In this document: positions 36,401 to 51,400 of the stretch, piece after piece
How the letters are laid out: every line of letters starts with the position of its first letter
Numbering within the stretch: the stretch's first letter is position 1
Assembly (NCBI GenBank): GCA_000499405.2
Contig: HG738139.1
Location: forward strand, 15,352,858 to 15,416,857
Length of the DNA stretch: 64,000 nt
Source of the DNA: Onchocerca volvulus
Taxonomy: Eukaryota > Nematoda > Chromadorea > Rhabditida > Onchocercidae
Reading direction: 5' to 3'
The notes under the pieces: model-generated
The model's input: the letters and a program-made list of their open reading frames with translations, nothing else
Told to the model about the DNA's origin: nothing
Databases searched by the model: none
Position numbers and translations under genes: made by a program

Positions 36401-39400
36401 ATTTCAATTGATACAGCTAATGGTGCAATTGCTTGCTTGAAATATTCATCGACCGTTTTGATCCCGATCGATTTCACGCCCGTAACAACTCGTGTATTTT
36501 TCCGCCTCACTGACATACCTCGTTTTCGTGCTTTCTAAAAATTTGAAAAAAATTTTGATTAAAAAATGAAAAGAAATGTGAAAAGTTTATTTCATATATT
36601 TGTGGGAAAATTCGGGAATTTTTATCTCCCATAGCAATAATAAAAATTAATCATAATATTGAAAAAAAAAAAGCTATAACATTGTCCAACATTTTTTTTT
36701 CATTTCATAATTTTGAAAAATATTTTATATTTTTCTCAAATAAATCAATTTTTTCCTAAAAAATTTCCTTACCTTCAAAAAGATTTTAAATTTTGTGAAT
36801 AAAAAAAAATTTAAAAATTCTATGATGATAAAATAGTAAAAAACATTTTCACATAATTTTATAATATTATCTATTTTCTTTACTTTTTAAAACTACAAAA
36901 AATATCGATCGGTTTTTCATTCTATATTTTTTTCAGCAAAATTATGTATGCATTTATTTTAGTCAAAATTATATGAGCATTTTTTTTGGTGCTAAATTCA
37001 TTAAATAATTTATTATTTGTATTTATATATATATTGTATAAGCAATTGATTAATTATATAATAAAGAGATGTAGTAAGTATGAAACAGAATAACTGTAGT
37101 AGATATAATTTATTTGAAATTATTATTTTATTCAAAATTCGAAGACATATAAAGAAAGAACATTTTTAAAATGAATTTTAAAAAGATTGGATAAGATAGT
37201 AAAACAATGCTTACTAAATTGCTTAAAAATTAAAAACCAGAATACTGAATTTTGTTTGTATATATTTTTATTCATTTAATTGTTTAATTTATTTTTTCAT
37301 ACATAATTTTAGATGATATCTCTGTTCGCATTATACAAATTTCATCAAATAAATAAACAACATGAAATAAATGAAAATAAATAGCAAATTTAACCAAATT
37401 AATAAAATAATTTATTATTAAAGAACAAATCTATCCATTCTTATTACAATTTGTAATACAAAGTTGTTTATATAGAATAACATGAAAAAACATAAGCAAA
37501 TTCAACAGATTTTTAAATTCAGTATTTTCTTTCGATGAATTTATTAAATGAAATAGATGAAATTCCTGAATGAAATTGTTAAACCAACTAATGATAGCAA
37601 TATTTCTTTTTTTCGCAAAAAAAAAAAAAAAAGCAAAAAAAGCAAAAAAACAAAAAACAAAAAAAAAAACAGAAAAAAGAGAAAAAAAAATGAACTGAAT
37701 GAGCAAAACTATTTAGTCAAACGACGAAAAGTGAGGAAAACTTCGTTCCTTGAAACTTAATCGTCAAAGCAATAATAAAACTTTAAAGAAGATGGAACTT
37801 GTTAGTAATCCCCTGAGATATTTGAAATTTTTCATTTTCTTCAACTACCACTTTTTTTCTCTCACTTACCATCTTTTTCATCGATACTTGTCCTTACGGA
37901 ATAAAAAAAAAAAATTTAAAAATGTTAGTAAACAACGAATTCAAATAATTTTTCATACTTAATAACACTAATTTGCATTCTTTATTTCAATCATTAATAC
38001 GAACATTCAAATAAATGTATTTTTAGTAAAATCAAAAAGTTCATCAGTGTTTACTATTGTGAATAATTTATGAAGAACTAAAAAAAAAAAAAAAAATGAA
38101 TGAAAAGAATTTTTTGAATAATTTTTACGTTATTTTACATAATGCTTTTACAAATTTATTTTTAAATTCTTTATGTTTCACTCCAATTTTTTCCTGTTAA
38201 AATATTCTTTTCATAATTACTTGTTGAAAAAGTTTTTTTTTTTCACATTAATTATATAAGCATAAATATTTAGCTAATATATAAAATTAAAATAATAAAA
38301 ATAAATTTTCTTACTAGAATTCATAAAATAAACCAAATGATCGATCGGAAATTATACAACGTAGATAAGTTCAAAAAATTTCATATAATTTGATCATCTT
38401 AATTAATATATTAAATACAAAAAAACTAGGAATTTGAATCATCAAAAAATTTGAAAATTTTGCGATGTTATCAATTCCGTTCAACTGATAGCTGATATTT
38501 TAGGACAAAATGTGATTTTTATATTTTGAATCAAATTTTTTGCTGATTGATAATCAAATATCCATTTTTGCTACTACCATTTCAACTTTGAAATTACTTA
38601 CATTTGTATGACGTATTTATGTATGACGTATAAATTTTTCGAAAAATTTCTGTCACTTTTTTTGCAATTTCTCAAGAGTATATCATTAAATTTTTTGAAA
38701 TCTCACAATTGCATGACAGTAATTTTTCGTGCAAATTTCGCAAGTGCATGCCATTAATTTTCTTTATTTTTTCGCAAATTTCAAAATGAAGTGAATGTAA
38801 CGCACGTAAATTGATATAATTTAATACTTTCTCCACTTTAACTTTAAAACTAAAAATTATATTTGATGATTATTGAAAAACTTTTCAAGGAACCGAGTTT
38901 TCTAGAAGATCACTTTCTAAATAATCATGTCAAATAACATAGTGATAACTGTATAATTTCTTTTTTAGATTTTGGAATAATAAAAATAAGTATTGATAAA
39001 ATGAATTGTTTGTCAAATTTCGCATTAAAAGATTTTTCGAAAAAATAAAATGACAAAATAATCCCATATTTTAGTTAAAACTTTGTCTTCTTTTCGTTTA
39101 TGCAAAACATAAGTTATGACTGGAAAAAAATTTTTGAATTATTAACATTCTAAACATCAGAAAAATGAAAGAAAGTAAAAGAAAGAAAAAAAAAAAAGAA
39201 ACGAAAAATCAAAATAAAGGAATGTTTTTTGTTTTTTATTCGTTCCAATTAGAATATTCTTTCGATTTCAGTAATAGCTCATTCTTAGTAATTATAATGA
39301 TAAGATGATAGGATATAATACTGATGAATTATGATAATAGAATAGTATAATCATAAAATATAATGATGATTATGAAATACGTATTTTAATTTATAGTTTT

Positions 39401-42400
39401 AAAAATTTCTCAGGTATTTTAAGAGGCATGTTATTATCTTTACAAAGAAAAATTGTGAAGATAATAATTTTATTATTATAAATTGAAGACATTGTTTCAG
39501 GTAATATTAATCAATCTTAGATAACATTAATTGATATCAGCATATCAATTATATCAATACTTTTAATAGCATCATTAAGATTTGATAATGTTGTGAGATG
39601 AGGTTTTATTTTGTATAATTAATATTTTATGTTTTTACTTTTATATTTTTAAATTAACGCCACAGGTATTGCTAAATTAATTGATATTATCATTGAAATT
39701 ATCAGTAAATCATAATATCAGCGTCAGACGTTTTGAATTATCTGATTAATTTTCGTATAATTTTTTGTCTAAAAATTTTTTTTCTAATTTTAATTTAATT
39801 ATAAATTTTGAATTTTAAAGTACTCCTCCTCCATATCGATTTGTTATCGCGACATGTACGAATAGTGTGCAATTTTCCAATATTTCGCCTTCATTATTGA
39901 ATAAAGGTACATGACGATAACCTAAAATCAAAAAAAGAAGGAAAAAGTTTTTTGTAATTTCAAAAATCAGTAAAGTTTCAAAAATTAGTAAAGATAAAAT
40001 TTGATAAATTATATAAAGCAGAAAAAAATTAAAAACTACAAATAATAAACTAAAATTGTAGAAATATTATTAGCTGATTGAAAAAAAGAAAGAGTATGGA
40101 TGATATAAATTTAATATTTTGATTTTTTTTTGCTTGGATTTTTTTCTAAAAAAAAAAATGAATAAGAAAAGAAATGATTGAGAAAATTAAATTTGATTAG
40201 TAAATAAGATTGATCTGACAGCTGAATAATATTGAAGAGCAAAAGTGGAATGTCAAAAAAAGAAGAAAAAGAAAAATTTGAAAATTTGATTGAATTTGTG
40301 CATTTCGACAAAATCAGCGCATATTTTTTTTTAAATTGTCATGTTTTTCTTTTTTCTTTTTTTTTCTTTGAACAAATTTTCGTTCTTTGCGTCGAGATAA
40401 AAAATCGGAGTCTGCAGATTTAAAAAATAGTCAAATTGGATTTTGACAAAATGAGGAAAAAGTGGAAAAATTCGGAAATTGTTGAAATTTTTTTTCTTTG
40501 AAATAATATTTAAAGCAATTTGTTCAGTTTGCTAAGATTTAGCACAGATAAGCTTTTAAAGATTATTTCTACATCATAATAATATCAGTTCTCATTTAAT
40601 AATGATAATTCCAAAAGATAAGAAACTAAAAATCCGAAAAAAATTTTCGCACTTTCCTTTTTTCTATTTAAATTTCATCGTAAAATTTAAATATTTACCA
40701 TTTCTTAAACATTCAAAAGGTATAGTATATTGTCCAATGAAGTCATCATCGATAAAATCATCATCGAGTACCAGAAATCTAATTAATGCCAGTTCGGGTA
40801 CGGTAATTTCAAATTGGAATGATTCATCGAATGATGGATTAGCACCTAAATTGATTCCTTTTTTCTTGCATTAGTTCGAAAAATTGAATTAAGATAAATA
40901 TTTGAAGACAACGTTCAACGAAAGATATTTTAGCATTTATTTGAAATTACTATGAAAATTTATTTTTAGTTTTTGTTGAATGAAATTTATTTCCACATTT
41001 ATTGAACAAATATCCATTCATTTATTAATAATTTTAAATTTTCTTAATTTTTAAAACAAAAAAAAAACTTTTTTTGCAAATTGTATTAATTGTAACTTAC
41101 TATCATTCTTTACAGTTCTCGTTCTTTCCTCGGTACAATCATTAGGACATCCATATATTTCAACTACCACATACGGATCCATGGAATTACCTTTCGCCGT
41201 CGATCCGCGAGGTCGAGTTAGTTGTTGACCGGATAAAATTCGTAAATACAAAATCTGAAAATTTCCAATAACATCAAAAAGAATAGACTTAATTTAAAAT
41301 CATTTTTACTAAATTATTACTTATTGTCCATCCGCTAAAAATTATTGCTGTTATAATAATTACTTCGATTTTAGTATTTTTTCAATTATTTTCTTTTATT
41401 GTCTTCTTATTATCTTATTGTTGTAAAATAATGTAAAAAAAAAAAAAAATTAAACGATCTTCTCTTATTGCTTCATTGTGCATACTTTCATTCTATTTTG
41501 TTTTCTTGAAAAAAGAAATTTTTTTTTTTAATATTTATGTTACTTTTGAATTTAAATTTGTGCGTGACATTTTCATATAATAAAACAGAATGTCATTTTC
41601 GAATTTCTTCAAAAATATTAAAATAAACTTGTGGTGGAATTGGTATTATATCACCAGGTGTATACAATTCTTCACGCATCATTAACGGTTTCAGGACATA
41701 ACCACATCCACCATTTTCCGAAAATTTTCCTTGCTAAAACAAATATTTAAATGTTTATTAGTTTGATAATAATAGTATTCGCTCGCTAATTATTTGATAT
41801 TATTTTGCCTATTTACATTTAAAAAAAATATATATATAACAAATATTTGCTCAGCAAATAAAGATTTGATTTCCCATTAGTTAAAAGCAAGCCTGTAAAT
41901 CCATTATGAGTCCCTGCGTTTGATAATTTATTGAAACCATTTGAATACCGAAATTCCAAAATTCTTGTGGATTCATAGTTGATGAATCGATGCTAGGAAA
42001 TTAAATACTGAATTTATCAATACGTATTTAAAGCAATCTTTTCTCTTTTTATTTTTTTATTTTTTATTTTTTATTTTTTATTTTTTTGTGAAGTCAAATT
42101 CAACTGAGTATGAATTGAAAAAGGAAATTGATGAAACTTTCATTTTTTTAAAAGATAATATAAAAATGTCGCAAATCAAAATCTAATTTTTTTGCATGCA
42201 TTGAACGAAATCGTTAGTGTTAATGATTAACTAAAAATTGAAATGTTTCACTTGGTAATTTGCATTATGTTAAGAAGTATAACTTCAACTTATAAATAAC
42301 CAATTCATTTTAGATCGTTTTCTTTTTTCTTTTCTCTTATCCTTCTTATAGAGAAAAAATTGTAATTTCAGTATTGCTACTTTTTTTTTGGATAAAGATA

Positions 42401-45400
42401 AAGACTGAATGAAGCTTAAAAGCATAGACGAAAAAAAAAAGATAATTGATCTCATGTTGAATGTGAATTAAAAGAAAATTTTTCGCTTACTACTACCGTA
42501 TAAAGTTACAATCTTACCGTGATATATTTGGTGTAACGAGCATCATATAATCTTTTGCAGTTTCAGCAAATTCTGTTGGAAAATTTTGTATCATTTTAAG
42601 GCAGTTACATTCGGACAATAATAAAAGATGACAATTTTTGTTTACTATAAACAAATCTCATTATTCATTTTGTTAGTACAGTAATAGAGTGCAATAAAAA
42701 AGAAATGCAAATAAGATGAGAATAAAAATATAAAAAAATATATACGGTGAAATTTTTGTAGTGTTATTAGAAAAAAAAAAGAAAACTCTGCCATAAAACA
42801 TCCAAAAATAATGGGAAAAACTTTACATGTGTCAGTCCATTCTGTAATCTACCGTAACTGTCAGTGTATACTGTATTCTACCGTATTGATATCGAAAAGA
42901 TATTGTAGTTACTATTACATTTTACTGTCCAATTAATTTCTAATAAGCTTACATAAATCATTCGTAGTAAGTGGCATTTCTTTAAGTAAAACTGGAGTTG
43001 CCCAAGGGCACATTAAGTCCGATAATTCACGGCAAATATGCATTTTTTTGATACTTTTCGGTGATGAATGGGTCATTTCAACTGTTTCTTCTTCAGCATT
43101 CTCATTTTCCATAATCACTTCACCGATATCTCCTTCGGTATCGTCTATTCGTTTACCCTAAAAATGGTAAGGGAAATACAGTGCCAGAAAGTTATAAAGA
43201 ATTTTTTTTCATCATCATACATTGCCATTTTCTGCTTGTTAATTGAAGAAAAATGGACAGGTTAAAGAATTTCGTTAATTCATATAACTCTAATAGAAGT
43301 CCAAATTTTTAGTTCTGCTGAATTATGCAAAAACAAAAAACAAAAAAATTATTTGAAAAATTTTCCAAATTAGAAATATTTTATTGCTTCCCTATTGTCT
43401 TGTTAATATTTTAAAGTTTCTCAAAAATTTTTACAAATATAAATTATATAACATACGACAAGAATAATCTTCATTTGAAAATCTTTTGGTGTTGGTTGTC
43501 GCGAGTTTTTCATCCAATTAATAGGATCATTATTTGGCTGATATAATTTATCGCCAAATGTATCTTGGAGCATATTGACAAGTGTCATTTGCCATCCAAT
43601 ATTTAAATATATTTTTAATCGTATAAATAACGGGTATCTCAAAATATCGTACTATTTTTTATTAAATATTAAAAAAAATTAAAATTCAATCAAAAAGAAA
43701 AAATAAAGTTACTGAAAATTAAATAAATTACGGTAAAATTAAATGAATAAATTGTACACAGCTGTAAGCAATTATAAAATCGAATGTGATTAAATATGAA
43801 ACAAAATATACAATCAAGTATGAAATATGTTAATGAGTAAATTTATTTATCTATTTTTGATTTATCGTATAATTAAGTTTAATTTGTTAGATATGAAATT
43901 TAGTAATTAATGAGTGAAAAATTTATCTATTCTACATTTTCATCTGGAAATTAATCTTAAATTCATTGAATTAAACAATTTTTATTAGACTAAAATTTTG
44001 CTATCATATTCGTTTTCGTTATCATGTTTAGCATCAGTTGTATTCAATTGTTGAGAAATATGCAAATTATTACATTGTTCCTTGAAAAGCCATTTCATTG
44101 ATAACATTCAAGACAGTTGATAAAGTTAATTTCGAAGAACCATAATGATTATGGACCATTAAATCATTTCCGTAAATTCCTGTTTTTGGTTCCCAAACAT
44201 CTACTAAAACAATATAAAATACATGTAAGGAAAATTTTTATGAATTTTCTATTTTTTTTTTTTTGTATTACTCTTATCAAATTACTGTAAAAGTCATTAT
44301 AAAATCATATAGAATTGAATGATGAGATATTAGCAGTAGCAGTTATTAATGCTCAGTAGCAATAGATGAGGAATATTTTGTAACAAAGTTTTTTTTTTTC
44401 TAAATTAACATTTGAAAAATTTTTCATCTACAATTATTTGATTAATATGCAACAAGACATAAATACGCATTAATGAAATTTCGTTTAATTTTTATTGTTT
44501 AATTGATAAGATAAGGAAAGTCAATTTAGGATTATTAAATTTACGATCAAACAAACCTTCGATAAATCGACAATTACGGCGTAATGCTGCGACGTAACCT
44601 TCACAATTTGAAGGCTCTTTAAATTGATCATCGACTACTGATGTATTATGTGATGTTGCAATGAAATAATTGCTAAATGGTTGATTCATTTTTTGGCATA
44701 CATTTCGATGAGCGCCATGGAATAAGAAATTTTCATCATTGTGAAGATAATTGGTAAATCCTAAAAATTACATTAATAAATAGAAAATGGCAAAAATTTA
44801 GACAATTTCTTGAAAAGAAAAAAGAGTACAAAATGTAACAAAAACTTGATGTTTTTTTAAAAATTCATTGAAGTAAATACAATAATATTAAATTCTAAAC
44901 TATCAATAAATATTTTATTTTAGGTAATAATTATTAAGTATGGACTGATGCTTATTTCATTGTTGTTATAAAAGAGATTTTCCGATAAATCATAATTTTG
45001 AAGAATTTTAAATAACTTTTCCCCTATTTTTTCTAAATTTTTTGAATATTTTTAAACTTTTTGAATTATCTATGCAAGAATTATGTTTATTAGTTTTTAT
45101 CAATTTAAATTTAATAGTTTTACCATCAATGGTCATATGGTTAAGCTCTCGTGCTTCTTTACTTGGTTCATACCGTTCGATAATTTCTTTGCAATTTTTC
45201 ATTGTTATGCCTAACAACTAAAAATACAATTAGTTTTATTTCAAATTTAATTTTCGATGCATTAAATATTTTAAAACTTTTAGTTTTTATATCAGACTAC
45301 ATATAAAATAATGATTGAGAAAATCGTCAATGGAATAGAAAAAATAGAAATTATAATAATAAAACGATCAGTCTAAGTGGTCTTTTAAAAACAATAGTCG

Positions 45401-48400
45401 AATATTCGCTACTATGAATTTAAGAAGTAAAATGAGTTCAAAAAATTTGAATTAAGCAAATTTTATAACATTAATCAATTTTAAAATTCAGAAAAGTAGT
45501 AAATAAATAAAAATTAGTAGAAATTGAACCCCTTGCTCTGTTTCTAAGAATACTTGAAGATCTTTGCAACTTAAATAATCTTTGTTGGCATATCGAACCA
45601 TCAAGAAATATATTTCAGATCTTGTTGCAATATCCTGTAAATAACAAATTAAATATTATTTTAAATGAAATGGTTTAAAATTTAGTCCAGTAATTTTAAT
45701 TATTAAATTTGTTATTATTTTTTAATATTAATTGAAAACGAAGCAGATAACAGAAGATAAAAAAAATAATGAGAGAGAGGAATTATTCATGTGATAATAA
45801 TAATAAATTATTAGGTTTTGTTTTGTTTTCTGTGTATAAATTATGTACAAACCTTGTAAAGTTCAACAAATTGCGAACGAGTAATTTTTCCACGTTGTGA
45901 TTCATCCGAATTTGATGTACTTGCTTCCTGGAAAAAAAAAGCCAAAATAAATCAAAATTAAATGATTTAAAAAATTTAAATCAACTGCCACTTTATAGTA
46001 TTTTATGTATTATATCGATAAATAATGAATTATATTTATCTTTCGCTTCAGTAAATTAAAATAAAATTTTAATGAAAAGATTAACCTTAACTTCATGTTC
46101 AACACGACTAAGTAATATTCGTGGATTAAGTTGTTTGATAAGCCGTACCGTCTCATTTTCCGATAAGCAACCACATTTTTCGATATCTGCTTCATCGAAT
46201 ACCGATCCTAACCATCTGAATATAAAAATATAAATATATAAATAAATAAAAACATCGATATTTCATCAATTATTTTGCTTTTATTCTTATATTTCAAAAA
46301 GAAGAAAATTCTGGAATTTTTAACCCTTCGCGAAGCGTCGCAGATGGTTGCGAACCTGATGGTTCTAATTCGTTGATACCTGCAAATAAAAAAAGATAGA
46401 AAATTAAAAATTAGGTTTAGTAATGATCAATTGTTAAGTAAACTTCACAATAATAATACTAGAATTTTGTGATATAAAATTGATGCCTTTTATTTTATTT
46501 ATTTTTTTTACTATTCAAATTTTTTGCGAAACTTTTTTGCTTTAAAATTTAATTAAATCTCTGAAACGAATTTAAAAGTCAGAAAGTTTTAAGTTTGAAA
46601 AAAAATAATTAGCTGTGGAATTTAAACATTTATACAACATTTATAACATCTACAACATTCTCGTTTATAACAGTATAGTATAAAGGTTATGTAAACAATA
46701 AAAGAGCTTTGGGAATTCAATTATAGAAATGAAACTAATATCGTACTTGAATAAATACGAATAACTATTAATGCTTATTCTGTTTTAGCTAATCGTTTGC
46801 CGATTATCTGCTCCAGTGAAAATGGTGAAAAAACAAATAGTTAAATACTAAAACAATTAAAAAAAAAATTAAATTTGATATCAGTTGATCTTATGAAAAA
46901 TTTTGTATTTCATTAAAATATGAGAATTCTTTTTTTTAAAAGTAAATAACTACTAATATAATTGAATAAAAAACTTGTTAAAATGCATGAGAAAAAAAGC
47001 ATGTGATGAATGGGAAAACGATCGTAAGTTATCAAAAAATAAAAATAAAATAAAAAAATATTTCAGAAAGCGAACGCAAAAAAAAACCTACCAAATATTC
47101 GTAAATACCATTTTTTAGGCATTTTTTAAACCAATCTATATAAATTAAAAATGTTAATATTCGTTGTTACCAATCTTAAATCTCCATCGATTGTTTTTTC
47201 ATCGATTACTTTGAAATTTAGATATAACATTTTATTTGAATAGGCGCGTGCTTTTTTATGCCTATATATTTACTATTATAGATGTCACATCTGTGACAGG
47301 TAAAAACATGTTTTTTTGATAATATTTCCCTCTGTTTCTCCCTTGTCCTTTTCACTTTCATCGTTTTTTCATTTTTTCTCTTTTTTTGCTTTTTTCACCT
47401 CCTCCGTCTTATCAATTCTAACTTTTTTATTCCCTTCATTCATATTATTCTCTCATATGGTATTTGTAATATTTCTCAGGCAAATTAGTCAAAAATTAGC
47501 TTATTAGCTGAAAAATAGCTCAAAGTGAAGGTGTAGGTCCGCATGGTCGGATCGTTAAAGTCGATGTATCAAAACTTTTAGGTAGTAGTACACAAAGTGA
47601 AAGCATGAAAGTTTAAATGACGACATTATAGTCGAAGTAAGTAATATGCGTCGGGCGATGACACAACGTTTTGGCTGAATGTAAGCAGATTATTCAACAT
47701 TTTTATTTTAACTTTAAACTGCCAGAAATAAGATTAACTCAGCAGACGAAAAAAATAAAATAACAATTAACGGCACAAAGATCTTGTTCTCTCATCTGCC
47801 GATCTGCTAATACAGATTATGTGCATCGTGTGAAATATTGAGATGTTAACTGTCAGAAATGTTACAAGGACTGAAGTTTGTGAGGATTATCCGTCTCTTA
47901 TCAGTGCCTTGATCACCAACTTTTTGTATGAATAATTTATAGGCTTGCTCCTACTATCAATATTAAAGATAAAAAGAGGATTTCCAAAGTTAACCAGTTG
48001 TGTGTCTTCGATCAATCTACAGTATCAGTGTTTTCGAGGCAGTATCTTCAAAATTAATATCTTCAACAGCAGCGTAAACAAACAGTATCAGGAGCAATTC
48101 AATTCCAATTTAACTTCGAAGATGATTTTAAGAGCACGACGGCAATTTAAGAGATGCAATAGCAATGATGGACGAGAAAGAAAATGACAGTCACAAAAGG
48201 AAAGTGACAACGCAGTGAGCATTAAACGACTATTGGTATCTTTTATTATTTACTGCGTATTGTTCATTTAGTCCTTTCTATTATATAAACTCGATATTGT
48301 ATAAACCCAATAAAGCTTATTGTTGACCTAATCGAATCACAGCAGCAAGAAGAAGCAATCTCTAATCTAATTAGACTAAAAGCCAAATTACAAACTATCA

Positions 48401-51400
48401 GATCTTTTTTTTTCAACAACGAGAAAATCATGGTATACAATATTAAAGTTCATATAGCGCGACATAGTTGCATAGAGACCAACAAGCCGTAAGGAGAATC
48501 GTGTTTACCGCCAAAACGCTCTGATTCACCGATGGGATTAACCAATCATAAGGCGACATGCTAGAGAAGGAGGGAACCCGAAGGATTTAAAAGGTCAGAA
48601 CATCGGTAATTGAGTCAGTTTTAACAATTCGACGATTGCAGAATTTTAAGTTCAACGTTCAAGTTCAACCACAACTCAATTTCAAAAACAGTTTGGGAGC
48701 AGCAGGAGCTACAGTTTAAGACCAGAGCAACAGTTCAGCAGAATCGACAGCATTGTTAGAGCGAAAGAAGAAAGTCACAAACCGAAAGTACAACAACCCA
48801 ATGAGAAACGACTGCTATTGTTGACCTACTGGAATCAAAATAGCAAAAGAAGCAGTCTCCAGTCCAACTGAACGATAAACCGAATTATACAATTCGATCA
48901 GATTTTTACCCCAATAGATTCGGTTCTGTTAAGATTATTGTTTCTATGACCTTCTACGTCAACGGCATATAAGCAACAATCTTGACAGGACCTTTCAAGG
49001 ATTAAGATATCCTCATTCCTTGCATTCCCATGATTCCAACGGATTTGCCATTTCAGTTTCAGAGATTGCAATTCCTAATTCGATTCATGTTTGCAATCAC
49101 TAACAATAAAGCTCAGGCCAATCATTAGAATTATGCACTTTAGATCTAAAGACGAATTTCTTGTCACATGGGAAATTATACATTGTGTGTTCCAAAACAG
49201 CAAATCAGACAATGGAATAACAAAAAATTCTGTATGTCTAATATCCACAAGTATTGTGAAATTAAACATATTAGAAATGTACGCTTTTTCTTTTCTTTCT
49301 TTTCTACTTCATCAGATTGAGTCACAGCAATGTGTGTATATAAAAAAAGATATACAAACATGCGCGCATTCGAATGCAATGTTGTGTCAAAATTTCAAAG
49401 CAATTGATAAGAATTTTCGGAAATTTGAGATTTTGAACAAACGAACATTTACATTTTCATCTATATAGATTAGATTAATCCGAATCCAGCTAGTATTGCA
49501 GAAATATATAAACCAGATTAAATCTAATTTATGGATATTATTATATTTTTTCTCCATATTCAATTTAATAAGCTATATGTTAAAGATTAATTAAATTAAA
49601 ATTTTTCATTTTAAATTTAAAAATTATCACCTCTAATTTTGAAAATTTCTTCATCTATTTTCTTTTTTTGTTTTTGGCTTTTGTTTCTTCAAAAAAAAAA
49701 AAAAAAAAAAAAAAAACTTAACAAAAAAAAAGTGATAAACTACGTCTCTCACAAATATATTTTTTTACGCAAAATAAAGATATTCCTCAATTTGTATAAA
49801 TCAAATTATTGCGACATTAAAGAATTAATTTCAGTTTCTTTTTAGCCAATTCTTTTTTTTAATTTACTAAAATAATACTTATATATAACTATTTTTCAAT
49901 TTTTCTTAACTTTTATTTATTGGGTAAGAAAAGAATTTAAAAAAAACTCGAATAATACATATATGTGAGTGGTTTTTTAACAATGATTATTTAATTTATT
50001 ATTAACGCTTATAAAAATTACTTATTTATTTCGCTCATTGATTTTGATCATTTTTTTTTCATTTTCAATTGTCAAGTCAAATTTTGCCTTTTTTTTTGTT
50101 TTAAATAATTTTTTATTCATATAAAATAATTTACTCACTTTTTTCGTGATGCTAAATTTTGATAAAATTTTCCTAGAATTTTCCAATAATTCTTTATTTC
50201 TTAAATTCAAATGCTTCAATATTTTATTTCCCTCCATATTTTTCTTTCTATCTTTCTTCTTTTTTATCCATAAGATAATTATATTGTTCTCAAATTATTT
50301 CTATATGATTTTTTACAATTAATACAGCAACATACCAGCATGATTAGAAATAAGTGACATTAGTCCGGTGATCCAAATTTTAGCAGTTTCCGGTGTATCA
50401 GCTATCAAATCCAAACATTCGTACTGATCGCCGTGAATTATCGAAAAAGCACATTCATCCTGGAAAAAAGGGAAAAGGTTATATTCAAGCTTATAGTTTT
50501 TTATTTTTTTCAGAAAATAACATACAATATAGTAAAAGATATCTTCTAACCAATTTTCAAAAAATTTAAAGAAACTTGACAATTTTTTAAAAAATTGATC
50601 AATTTAAGCGAAAAGTTTCAAGACGTAACTGCTTATTTTATATTTTAAGAAGATATAACTTGAGTTTTTAAAATTAAAACTTATTATTCTAATAGATTCA
50701 ATAATTTCATCTAAGAATATGGAATTTTTTTTTAATTTTTAGCTATAATCAAAACAAAAATTAATAATAAATCGACAGAAAAGATAAATAAGACAAATGC
50801 AATATAAATTTAGAAATGAAAAATGATTTATGCCATTTGTAATAAGGCAAATATTGACAAATTTAATATTGTTATAATCACTAAATTTTTTCTTTTTCAT
50901 TAGAATGTGCAAAAATTTTGCAGGACTGACGCATTCGAATAATAATACTATATACTGTACGTAATAATCTAAAACGATACGGTATGATATAATATGTGTA
51001 CGATAATGAAATTATCGTATCCAACCTGCAGATCATTTGCATAAGTTTCTGCTGCACGATGTAACTCAGTATTTCTTCCAATGCGTACTTCTTTAATACT
51101 ATCAATAGCTACTGAAATTCAATAAAAGTTTCGGAAATATTGCTAATAGTTTTAAGCGATAACACTTCTTATCAATTATCAGTCTTTCAAATATTGTTCA
51201 ATTAAATATGAAAATTCGTAAAAAACCATTAATAATCATCGCATATTCATTATTATTGAGCTTGAGAGATTTTCTTTTTCATTTCACCACTATTTATCAT
51301 TCATAATTATTTATTAATCATTGTTAAACTAACCCGAATCTTTCAAATTTTATCATCATTCTCTAGTCATAATTAATTATCGATTATCTTTAATTTAACC

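Noticed and set aside
42560..42590. Acceptor CCAACAG as the start of PRIP exon 15
   Set aside because: It creates an in-frame stop with the preceding exon; the TTTATAG acceptor at 42645-42647 keeps the frame and restores family sequence.
47316..47507. 63-codon plus-strand frame (phenylalanine- and serine-rich)
   Set aside because: Low-complexity T/C-rich sequence without splice sites or similarity.
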